In this document: positions 5,810 to 11,533 of the stretch, one piece after another | How positions within the stretch are numbered: the first letter of the stretch is position 1 | How the letters are laid out: each line of letters opens with the position of its first letter | Origin: BS750m-G62 sp964577175 | Lineage (GTDB): Bacteria; Planctomycetota; Phycisphaerae; FEN-1346 | Assembly (NCBI GenBank): GCA_964577175.1 | Contig: CAZNYC010000128.1 | Location: 1 to 11,599 of the forward strand | Reading direction: 5' to 3' | DNA: 11,599 bases | Position numbers and translations under genes: made by a program | The notes under the pieces: generated by a model | The model's database searches: none | Seen by the model: only the letters and a program-made list of their open reading frames with translations | What the model was told of the DNA's origin: nothing

Positions 5810-7378
5810 ATGACCCTCCGCGACCACAACCTGCACGTCTATAACACCCTTGGCCGCGAGCGCCAGCCGTTCGAACCCCTCAGGCCCCCGCACGTCGGTA
5901 TGTACGTGTGCGGGCCGACCGTCTACGGCGACGCCCACATCGGCCACGCCAAGTCGTACGTCGCCTTCGACGTCATCCTCCGGTACCTGCGGTACCTGGG
6001 GTACGAGGTGACCTGCGTCCAGAACATCACGGACGTGGGCCACCTGACCGACGACGCCGACGAGGGCGAGGACAAGGTCGAGAAGGCCGCCAAAGCCCGC
6101 CGCGTCCATCCGATGCAGATCGCCGAGACGTACACCCGCCGCTACTTCGAGGACATGGACCGGTTGAACGTGCTGCGGCCGGACATCTCGCCGCGAGCCT
6201 CCGGCCACGTCATCGAGCAGATCGAGCACGTGAAGCGCCTCGTCGACGCCGGCCATGCGTACGAGGCGGGCGGCAACGTCTACTTTGACGTGACGAGTTG
6301 GGACGGCTACGGCCGCCTCTCCGGCCGGAGCGTGGAGGAGATGCAGGCGGGTGCCCGCGTGGAGACGCGCGGCGAGAAGCGGCACCCGGCCGACTTCGCC
6401 CTCTGGAAGGCCGCCGAACGCGGGCACATCTTACAGTGGCCCAGCCCGTGGGGCATGGGCTACCCCGGCTGGCACATCGAGTGCACCGTGATGGCGCAGA
6501 AATATCTGGGGGGGACGGTGGACATCCACGGCGGGGGCATCGAGAACCAGTTCCCCCACCACGAGAACGAAATCGCCCAGGCCGAGGCCGCCGGCGACGC
6601 CCCCTTCGTCAAGTACTGGCTCCACAACAACATGGTGACCGTGGACGGCCAGAAGATGGGCAAGAGCCTCGGCAACTTCATCACCCTGCGGGAGGCGTTC
6701 GAGCGGTGGGACCCGATGGTGCTCCGCCTTTTCCTCCTCCAGACCCATTACCGGAGCCAGACGGATTTCTCGGAGGAAGCGATCAAGGCGGCAGCCGAGG
6801 GATACCAGAGGCTGACCGGGCCTGCAAAGAAACTAAGAAAGAATATCGGCCAGGCAGATGAAAGGAAGGCCGAGCAAGCGCCGAAGGGGATCGTCGCATC
6901 TGTCTCGGCAGTCCGAAAGCGGTTTCGAGAAGCCATGGACGACGACTTCAATACAGCCGAGGCCCGTGCTGCCTTGTCGGACTTGGCGAACGAGGCCAAC
7001 CGATACTTGCAGAGCGACGCGCAGCGCGATGCGCCGGGCGCACATGCTTTTGCCCTCGCTTTCCGGGAACTGGGCTCGGAAGTACTTGGCCTTAAGGAAC
7101 TTCATGTTCGTCGGATTGTGTACTTAAGCGCAAGCATAACCGCTCACTCGCACGTGCAAGCCCGATTAACTGTCGACAGGCGCGAAGAGGCAGAAGTGCC
7201 CGTATCGTCGGACCAAGCCGAAACCATGCAAGAACTGATCCAGACGCTCATCGATCTGCGCAACGAGGCGCGTGCGCAGAAGGACTTCGAGACGGCCGAC
7301 CGCATCCGCGACCGCCTCGGCAAACTCGGCATCATCCTCGAAGATACGCCCGACGGCACCACCTGGCGCTTCAAGTAG
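5810..7378 (+). CDS. cysS: Cysteinyl-tRNA synthetase
   Basis: This class I synthetase charges tRNA-Cys with cysteine in the cytoplasm. Zinc ligands are C34 (CGPTVYG), C225 (WHIEC), H250 and E254 (FPHHENE). The HIGH motif is HIGH at 43-46 and the KMSKS loop is KMGKS at 282-286, a variant I associate with planctomycete enzymes. NITDVGHLTDD (72-82) and HGGGIENQFPHH (240-251) are diagnostic. The protein has 522 residues, about 60 more than the E. coli enzyme. The excess lies in the C-terminal part, including an insertion-like stretch at about 428-465. From about 6820 to 7200 the DNA is visibly less GC-rich, with A-rich runs, while the last 45 codons return to the local style. No Shine-Dalgarno is evident before the ATG. 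The product call is secure; the composition change is the odd part. Confidence 0.97.
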   Translation: MTLRDHNLHVYNTLGRERQPFEPLRPPHVGMYVCGPTVYGDAHIGHAKSYVAFDVILRYLRYLGYEVTCVQNITDVGHLTDDADEGEDKVEKAAKARRVHPMQIAETYTRRYFEDMDRLNVLRPDISPRASGHVIEQIEHVKRLVDAGHAYEAGGNVYFDVTSWDGYGRLSGRSVEEMQAGARVETRGEKRHPADFALWKAAERGHILQWPSPWGMGYPGWHIECTVMAQKYLGGTVDIHGGGIENQFPHHENEIAQAEAAGDAPFVKYWLHNNMVTVDGQKMGKSLGNFITLREAFERWDPMVLRLFLLQTHYRSQTDFSEEAIKAAAEGYQRLTGPAKKLRKNIGQADERKAEQAPKGIVASVSAVRKRFREAMDDDFNTAEARAALSDLANEANRYLQSDAQRDAPGAHAFALAFRELGSEVLGLKELHVRRIVYLSASITAHSHVQARLTVDRREEAEVPVSSDQAETMQELIQTLIDLRNEARAQKDFETADRIRDRLGKLGIILEDTPDGTTWRFK

Positions 7379-7716
7379 CCCCGCAGGGGCGACTGCCAAT
7401 AGCCCCGGGCGCAAGTCCGGGGTACGATGAGGCCAACACGAACCCGGAGCCCCGCAGGGGCGGCTGAACGGGGCGCGACAGAAGGCACGACAAGAAACCA
7501 ATCGCCCCGCTGGGGCTCAGGCGATGCGCGGGCGCCCGGTTCCACGGGCTGGCGCCCGGTTCCACGGGCTGGCGCCCGTGGCTACAGAACAACCGTGCCT
7601 CCGGCACGGCCCGCCCCGTAGGGGCGGCTGAACTGTAGCCCCGGGCGCGAGCCCGGGGTCGAACGACGCCAACACGAACCCGGAGCCCCGCGAGGGGCGA
7701 CTGAAGGGTTTTGACC
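7379..7716. repeat. 338-bp repeat-only spacer, cysS to mntA
   Basis: The stretch is made of GC-rich palindromes. An array unit at about 7378-7468 recurs at about 7613-7705, and both share an identical 24-bp core (7432-7455 and 7668-7691). Each unit contains a CCCCGGGC-type hairpin (7403-7422; perfect 8-bp stem at 7639-7658) and GCCCC...GGGGC stems followed by GGCTGAA or GACTGAA. Between them lie a 20-bp tandem repeat (7531-7577) and a CCGTGCC-TCC-GGCACGG hairpin (7593-7609). I see no gene and no clear promoter. Confidence 0.85.
7531..7577. repeat. 20-bp tandem repeat, 2.3 copies
   Basis: Two identical 20-bp units (7531-7550 and 7551-7570), each beginning GGCGCCCGG and ending CACGGGCT, are followed by a partial third copy that diverges after GGCGCCCG into TGGCTACAG. 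GGCGCC is itself palindromic. The pattern suggests slippage or unequal recombination within the larger repeat array. Confidence 0.85.
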
Positions 7717-7998
7717 ATGACGGATGACCTGAAAGACCGCATCCACGCCGCCGCCGAGGCGCTCAAGGCCGCCGGCGCACGCGAGGTCTACGTCTTCGGC
7801 TCCGCCGTGACAAGCCGCCTCCGCGACGACTCCGACGTCGACCTAGCCGTGGCCGGCCTGCCACCCGAACGCTTCCTGGAGGCCATGGGTCGTGCGGCGC
7901 GTGCGCTGCGTCGGCCCGTGGATCTCGTGGACTTGGATGAGGTCAACCCGTTCACGGACTACCTCCGCCGGAAAGGGAGACTTCAGCGTGTCGCCTGA
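7717..7998 (+). CDS. mntA: MNT-domain nucleotidyltransferase antitoxin (MntA-like)
   Basis: The 93-residue minimal nucleotidyltransferase has GS at 28-29, ten residues, then D40-V-D42, an exact GSx10DxD signature; D69 in RPVDLVDLDE is the likely third metal-binding acid. In characterised MntA-HepT pairs this antitoxin AMPylates the HEPN toxin on a tyrosine beside its RNase motif and so blocks it. The ATG at 7717 has AAGGG 8 nt upstream; an in-frame TTG at 7711 would add two residues. The 3' end overlaps the HEPN gene by 11 bp, a sign of coupled translation. The upstream spacer is wholly repeats. MNT proteins also occur outside toxin-antitoxin pairs, but the adjacent HEPN partner makes this reading strong. 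Confidence 0.88.
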   Translation: MTDDLKDRIHAAAEALKAAGAREVYVFGSAVTSRLRDDSDVDLAVAGLPPERFLEAMGRAARALRRPVDLVDLDEVNPFTDYLRRKGRLQRVA

Positions 7999-8455
7999 GT
8001 TGCGCGAAAGCCTGGCCGTGGAACAGGGCATGCTGCGGCGGCTTCTGGAAGAAACCGCACCTCTGATCGACCGCTGCCGTCGTGAACCACCGGGGTCCAC
8101 CGAACGTTGGGCTCTAGCCGGCATGCTGCATTCTTTCTATAACGGCATCGAAAACCTTTTCAAACGCATCGCTGTGGAGTGCGACGGCGGTACACCCGGC
8201 GGGCCATCCGCGCATCGCGACCTGCTCGACAGTATGACCCGGCCCGGTGTGTCCCGGCCCCGCGTTATCACGGAGGCGACGCGCGACGTACTCGAACGGT
8301 ATCTTGATTTCAGGCACATGTTCCGGCACGCCTACACCTTCGACCTGCGTTGGGACAAGATGGCCGACGCCGTCTTCACCTGCGAAGATGCGCTGCAAAC
8401 ACTTGAATCGGAACTGGCCGGATTCTGCGATGCGTTGGAGGCAAGGCCAGAGTGA
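7988..8455 (+). CDS. hepT: HEPN-domain RNase toxin (HepT-like)
   Basis: The 155-residue all-helical protein starts at GTG 7988, 11 bp inside mntA, with AAGGGAGA (7973-7980) placed 7 nt upstream. An ATG further up (7892) lies deep in mntA and is unlikely. The RNase signature is R109-x4-H114 with H114-A-Y116 (FRHMFRHAYTFDL), the HEPN Rx4HxY motif. Y116 corresponds to the tyrosine modified by MntA in studied systems. LHSFYNGIENLFKRIA (47-62) is a helix typical of the HepT-like subfamily, which I recall as distinct from short DUF86 HepT. Known family members cleave RNA, in some cases tRNA; the target here is unknown. It ends 40 bp before ruvC and shares its direction, so read-through into ruvC is possible. 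Confidence 0.85.
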   Translation: MSPELRESLAVEQGMLRRLLEETAPLIDRCRREPPGSTERWALAGMLHSFYNGIENLFKRIAVECDGGTPGGPSAHRDLLDSMTRPGVSRPRVITEATRDVLERYLDFRHMFRHAYTFDLRWDKMADAVFTCEDALQTLESELAGFCDALEARPE

Positions 8456-8466
8456 TCGCAGCCGAT

Positions 8467-8494
8467 CCGAATTCCGAAATCCGAAATCCGCATT
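8467..8494. repeat. Four tandem heptamers before ruvC
   Basis: CCGAATT, CCGAAAT, CCGAAAT and CCGCATT follow one another and end 1 nt before the ruvC start codon. They occupy the place where a ribosome-binding site would sit, and none is visible. A relative (GAATACGGAATACG) lies at 9722-9735 before ruvB. Such (n)CCGAAAT strings are common non-coding minirepeats. Confidence 0.7.
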
Positions 8495-8495
8495 C

Positions 8496-8993
8496 ATGAG
8501 AATCCTCGGCATCGATCCCGGTCTCCAGGCCACCGGCTACGGCGTCGTCGACGGCGCCGGGGCAGGGGGGCACCCCGCCCTCGTCGAGGCCGGCGTCATC
8601 CGCACGCGGCGGGAGGACGACCTCGCGGACCGCCTCGTCGAGATATACGCGGGCCTCGCCTCCGTCCTGGCGGAGTTCCACCCCGACGCCGTCGCCGTCG
8701 AGGAACTGTACGCCCATTACAAGCACCCGCGGACGGCCATCCTGATGGGCCACGCCCGCGGCGTCATCTTCCTGGCGGCGGCGGAGGCGGGCAAACCCGT
8801 CGCCAGTTACAACGCCACGAAGATCAAGAAATCGCTCACAGGCAGCGGGCACGCCAGCAAGGTCCAGATGCAGCGGGCGATCCAGGCCGCGTTCGGCCTG
8901 GCCGAGCCGCCCCAGCCCGCCGACGTCGCCGACGCCCTGGCCGTCGCCCTCTGCCACGCGCACCGCACCGCCCGGATCACGCACGCGCCATGA
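8496..8993 (+). CDS. ruvC: Holliday junction endonuclease RuvC
   Basis: RuvC is the RNase H-fold resolvase that nicks two strands of a four-way junction. The 165-residue protein opens MRILGIDPG. The four catalytic acids are D7, E69 (AVEELY), D143 and D146 (PADVADALA). LMGHARGV (83-90) and YNATKIKKSLTGSG (105-118) match family landmarks. The ATG at 8496 is fixed by homology; in-frame upstream codons run through hepT and the heptamer repeat. No Shine-Dalgarno is visible, so translation may depend on coupling to hepT or on a leaderless transcript. The stop overlaps the ruvA start as ATGA. Length is slightly under the 173 residues of E. coli, with a shorter C-terminal tail. Confidence 0.97.
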   Translation: MRILGIDPGLQATGYGVVDGAGAGGHPALVEAGVIRTRREDDLADRLVEIYAGLASVLAEFHPDAVAVEELYAHYKHPRTAILMGHARGVIFLAAAEAGKPVASYNATKIKKSLTGSGHASKVQMQRAIQAAFGLAEPPQPADVADALAVALCHAHRTARITHAP

Positions 8994-9610
8994 TCGCACG
9001 CATCACCGGCCAACTCGACAGCCTCGCCGACGACCGGGCCGTCGTCGCCGCCGGTGCCGTGGCGTACGAGGTGCTCCTCGCCCCGACGACGGCCGACGCG
9101 CTGCGGCCGCACCTCGGCCGCCAGATCACGCTGCACACGCTGCAATACTTCGATGGGAATCCGGCGTATGGCCAGATGGCCCCCCGGCTCGTGGGGTTCC
9201 TTACCGAGACCGAAAAACGCTTCTTCATGCTGTACGTGAGCGTGCAGGGCATCGGCATCGGGAAGGGGCTGAAGAGCCTGGCCATGCCGGTGGAGCGGAT
9301 CGCGGCCGCCATCGAGGCGGGCGACGCCGGCACGCTGGCCGGCCTGCCCGGCATCGGACGGCGGACCGCCGCCAAGATCGTGGCGGAACTGGCCGGCCGG
9401 CTCGATGCGTTCGCCCTCCCGGCCGAGGCGGCCGGCGAGCAGCCCGAGTCCAGGCAGGAGGCCCTGTCGGTCCTGATGAGCCTGGGCCTGGCGCGGCCGG
9501 AGGCGGCCGACCGCGTCGACGCGGCCTACCAGCGCCTGGGCGCCGAGGCCGAGGTCGAGGCCATCGTCCGCGAGGCGTTCCACCAGGGACCGACTTCAGC
9601 CGAAGGGTAA
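8990..9610 (+). CDS. ruvA: Holliday junction DNA helicase subunit RuvA
   Basis: RuvA binds the four-way junction as a tetramer and loads the RuvB motors. The 206 residues show an N-terminal OB-fold domain (1-65), two helix-hairpin-helix elements (SVQGIGIGKGLKSL at 84-97, LAGLPGIGRRTAAKIV at 116-131) and a C-terminal three-helix domain III that contacts RuvB (EALSVLMSLGLARPEA, 157-172). The acidic pin region differs from E. coli: instead of REDA...LYGF it reads YFDGNPAYGQMAPRLVGF (53-70), with one acid (D55) and about six extra residues. I associate this form with planctomycete RuvA. It overlaps ruvC by 4 bp (ATGA). ruvB follows after 142 bp that contain two palindromes. Confidence 0.96.
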   Translation: MIARITGQLDSLADDRAVVAAGAVAYEVLLAPTTADALRPHLGRQITLHTLQYFDGNPAYGQMAPRLVGFLTETEKRFFMLYVSVQGIGIGKGLKSLAMPVERIAAAIEAGDAGTLAGLPGIGRRTAAKIVAELAGRLDAFALPAEAAGEQPESRQEALSVLMSLGLARPEAADRVDAAYQRLGAEAEVEAIVREAFHQGPTSAEG

Positions 9611-9628
9611 CGGCAAACGCGCCGTCTG

Positions 9629-9707
9629 GCGCGGTGGGTCTCCGTACCCACCGCGCACGTGAAGTCGTCTCGGCGCGATGGCGCGGCGGTGCGGAGACCC
9701 GCCGCGC
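9629..9707. repeat. Two palindromes between ruvA and ruvB
   Basis: A perfect 11-bp stem GCGCGGTGGGT (9629-9639), loop CTCCGT, ACCCACCGCGC (9646-9656) is the exact stem of the 5005-5032 copy with the loop reading the other way. A second copy, GCGCGGCGG (9681-9689) with CCGCCGCGC (9699-9707), has lost one G of the upper stem. They sit inside what would otherwise be a tight ruvCAB operon and could uncouple ruvB expression from ruvA. Confidence 0.85.
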
Positions 9708-9751
9708 ACAAGGCCGCACCCGAATACGGAATACGCACAAAGCGAGAGGCC

Positions 9752-9806
9752 CATGCCCCGCGAACGCATCGTCAGCCCGGAAAGCCAGGGACCCGAGGAG
9801 GACCGG
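9752..9806 (+). repeat. 55-bp copy of the ruvB start, left gap edge
   Basis: These 55 bases are identical to 9907-9961 on the other side of the N run. They begin with CATGCCCCGCGAACG, contain the ruvB ATG (9753) and its first 17 codons, and are preceded by GAGAGG at 9743-9748, the natural ribosome-binding site. They are almost certainly the same genomic DNA as the right copy, assembled twice. Confidence 0.88.
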
Positions 9807-9906
9807 NNNNNNNNNNNNNNNNNNNNNNNNNNNNNNNNNNNNNNNNNNNNNNNNNNNNNNNNNNNNNNNNNNNNNNNNNNNNNNNNNNNNNNNNNNNNNN
9901 NNNNNN
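9807..9906. other. Assembly gap (100 N)
   Basis: Exactly 100 unknown bases are flanked by identical 55-bp ends. The round size is a scaffolder placeholder. Overlapping the flanks removes 155 positions and joins the ruvB ribosome-binding site directly to an intact ruvB. Confidence 0.97.
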
Positions 9907-9907
9907 C

Positions 9908-10969
9908 ATGCCCCGCGAACGCATCGTCAGCCCGGAAAGCCAGGGACCCGAGGAGGACCGGTCCTCGCTCGCGCTGCGACCGACGCGCCTGGCGGAGGTC
10001 ATCGGCCAGGCGGACCTTTGCGAGAAACTCACCATCGCCATCCAGGCGGCCAAGCAGCGCGCCGAGCCCCTCGAGCACCTCCTCTTCCACGGCCCGCCGG
10101 GGCTCGGCAAGACCACCCTCGCCCACGTGGTGGCGGCCGAGATGGAGGCCGGCATCAAGACGACCTCGGGCCCGGCCCTCACGCGGCCGGCGGACCTCGT
10201 GGGCATCCTCACGAACCTGCAGGCCGGCGACGTGCTCTTCATCGACGAGGTCCACCGCCTCGGACCCGTCGTCGAGGAGTTCATTTACCCGGCGATGGAG
10301 GATTTCCGGATCGACATCACGGTGGACCGCGGCTCGTTCGCCCGGACGATCAACGTGCCGCTCCAGACGTTTACGATGATCGGCGCGACGACGCGGGCCG
10401 GCTTTCTAAGCGCCCCGCTGCGGGAACGGTTCGGCATCTTCCACCACTTCACGTTCTACCCGGAGGCGGACCTGACGGAGATCGCCCGTCGCACGGCCCG
10501 GCTGCTGGAGGTGGAGGCGGAGGAGGCGGCCCTCGGTGAAATCGCCCGCCGCAGCCGCGGCACGCCGCGCATCTGCATCCGTCTGATGCGGCGGGTGCGG
10601 GACTTCGCCCAGGTCAAGGCCGACGGCCGCATCACCACCGCCGTCGCCCGGCAGGCCCTGGAGATGGAGGCCGTGGACGAGGGCGGCCTCGATGCCCTCG
10701 ACCGCAAGTTCCTTCACACGCTCATCGGCACGTACGAGGGCGGGCCGGCCGGCATCGAGGCCCTCGCCGCCACCCTGAACGAGGAGGTCGATACCCTCGT
10801 CGACATGGTCGAGCCGTATCTCCTGAAGATCGGCTACGTGGCCCGGACCCGCCAGGGCCGTGTCGCCACGCCCGCCGCCTACGAACATCTCGACATGCAA
10901 CCGCCAAAGGGCGGGAAGAAGGGGGATCCGACGGCCGGCGAGCAGACGGACCTGTTCAACGGCCAGTAG
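9908..10969 (+). CDS. ruvB: Holliday junction branch-migration ATPase RuvB
   Basis: RuvB is the AAA+ hexameric motor that drives branch migration with RuvA. From the right-hand ATG the protein has 353 residues. Walker A is GPPGLGKTT (62-70), Walker B FIDEVH (111-116), sensor 1 GATTRAG (159-165), and the arginine-finger segment APLRERFG (169-176). The C-terminal winged helix ends in RTRQGRVATPAAYEHL (313-328). The start codon and first 17 codons also occur before the gap (9753-9806). With the gap collapsed, GAGAGG becomes the ribosome-binding site 4 nt ahead. As written, the left copy is out of frame with the body, since the offset of 155 is not a multiple of three. The extreme C-terminus EQTDLFNGQ resembles a sliding-clamp-binding peptide. 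Confidence 0.96.
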   Translation: MPRERIVSPESQGPEEDRSSLALRPTRLAEVIGQADLCEKLTIAIQAAKQRAEPLEHLLFHGPPGLGKTTLAHVVAAEMEAGIKTTSGPALTRPADLVGILTNLQAGDVLFIDEVHRLGPVVEEFIYPAMEDFRIDITVDRGSFARTINVPLQTFTMIGATTRAGFLSAPLRERFGIFHHFTFYPEADLTEIARRTARLLEVEAEEAALGEIARRSRGTPRICIRLMRRVRDFAQVKADGRITTAVARQALEMEAVDEGGLDALDRKFLHTLIGTYEGGPAGIEALAATLNEEVDTLVDMVEPYLLKIGYVARTRQGRVATPAAYEHLDMQPPKGGKKGDPTAGEQTDLFNGQ

Positions 10970-10980
10970 CCGCAAGGTTT

Positions 10981-11004
10981 GCCCGGGCTCGCACCCGGGG
11001 CTAC
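10981..11004. repeat. REP-like hairpin after ruvB, inverted copy
   Basis: GCCCGGGCTCGCACCCGGGG followed by CTAC is the reverse complement, with small changes, of the GTAGCCCCGGGCGCGAGCC type element at 7636-7658. The stem is CCCGGG (10982-10987) with CCCGGG (10994-10999). It lies 11 nt after the ruvB stop and between convergent genes, so it could act as a bidirectional 3' hairpin. Confidence 0.6.
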
Positions 11005-11048
11005 GGGCACGCGGGCCTCAGGCACGGCAACGACGTGAGGGCAGGCCT

Positions 11049-11272
11049 TCAGAGCAGGTCGACGAACTCATCCACCGTCAGGCGTGCGGCACGGATGAGC
11101 GAGCGCAGCGTGCCCCGCGCGAGTTCACGGTGCTGGGGCACGGAGAGGCTGGCCATCTCCCCTTCTTTGAGCATCACGACGTGGCTGCCCCGCTGCCGGT
11201 CTCGGCGCCATCCCGCACGCTCGAAAGCCTTGACGACCTTGGCGCCCCCGAGATGACCGGCAGTCTTGCCAT
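11049..11272 (-). pseudogene. hicA: HicA-type mRNA interferase toxin, frameshifted as assembled
   Basis: On the minus strand the ATG at 11272 shares its A with the hicB stop (TGATG). It reads MARLPVISG, and the HicA body then continues in another frame: KVVKAFERAGWRRDRQRGSH, then VVMLKEGEMASLSVPQHREL, ending TVDEFVDLL and a stop at 11049. The GSH (residues 28-30 of the restored protein) holds the expected active-site His of this dsRBD-fold RNase. Two extra bases in the GGGGGCGCC stretch (11241-11250, complement) shift the frame. Without them the protein has 73 residues, the normal HicA size. As written, translation stops after about 33 codons. Possible causes are true inactivation, an assembly error, or -1 slippage on the G run, where tRNA-Gly can re-pair GGG to GGG. 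HicA cleaves mRNA and is held by HicB. Confidence 0.8.
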
Positions 11273-11478
11273 CAGGCGGTGACCTCGACTTCGCGCGTGG
11301 TCACCGTCAGGGGCATGCCGGCCTCGGCGCGGGCCTGCAGGCACGCCTCAATGGCCTCGTGGACGTTCGCCAGGGCCTCCTCTTCCGTCTTGCCCTGCGA
11401 CACGCACCCGGGGATGGCCGGGCACTCGGCCACCAGCATGCCGGACTCGTCGCGCTCCAGCGTCACGATCAGTTTCAT
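11272..11478 (-). CDS. hicB: HicB-type antitoxin
   Basis: The 68-residue protein has the partial RNase H fold of HicB: MKLIVTLERDESGMLVAECP, the PAIPGCVSQG turn (20-29), and the helix TEEEALANVHEAIEACLQA (31-49). It ends after the strand VTTREVEVTA and lacks a C-terminal ribbon-helix-helix or HTH domain, so DNA-binding autoregulation by HicB itself is not expected. GGAGGTG lies 5 nt upstream of the ATG, and a promoter is visible (11498-11527). The gene order is antitoxin first, then hicA with a 1-nt overlap, so translation is coupled. It converges on ruvB. Confidence 0.9.
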   Translation of the reverse strand: MKLIVTLERDESGMLVAECPAIPGCVSQGKTEEEALANVHEAIEACLQARAEAGMPLTVTTREVEVTA

Positions 11479-11497
11479 GGGAACACCTCCACCCCTT

Positions 11498-11527
11498 ATT
11501 ATGTCGGCCCGGAGACGCGGGCGTCAA
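11498..11527 (-). promoter_or_regulatory. Sigma-70-type promoter for hicBA
   Basis: On the minus strand TTGACG (11527-11522) and CATAAT (11503-11498) are 18 bp apart, each with five of six consensus bases. The GGAGGTG ribosome-binding site follows at 11490-11484, giving a short leader. The -35 box lies only 6 bp beyond the stop codon of the upstream partial gene. Confidence 0.7.
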
Positions 11528-11533
11528 GCACAC

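Noticed and set aside
7379..7716. CRISPR array in the repeat-rich spacer
   Set aside because: Repeats are unequal in length and spacing, no regular unique spacers occur between them, and no cas genes are present.
8247..8495. 83-codon extension upstream of ruvC
   Set aside because: It lies inside hepT in another frame and passes through the heptamer repeat; RuvC begins at MRILGIDPG.
9659..9907. Fused open frame running through the N gap into ruvB
   Set aside because: Translation through N is meaningless, and the upstream part is palindromic spacer DNA.
11041..11256. Plus-strand frames over the hicA region (10860-11282 and 11035-11256)
   Set aside because: The peptides are low-complexity shadows; the minus strand encodes an unmistakable, frame-broken HicA.
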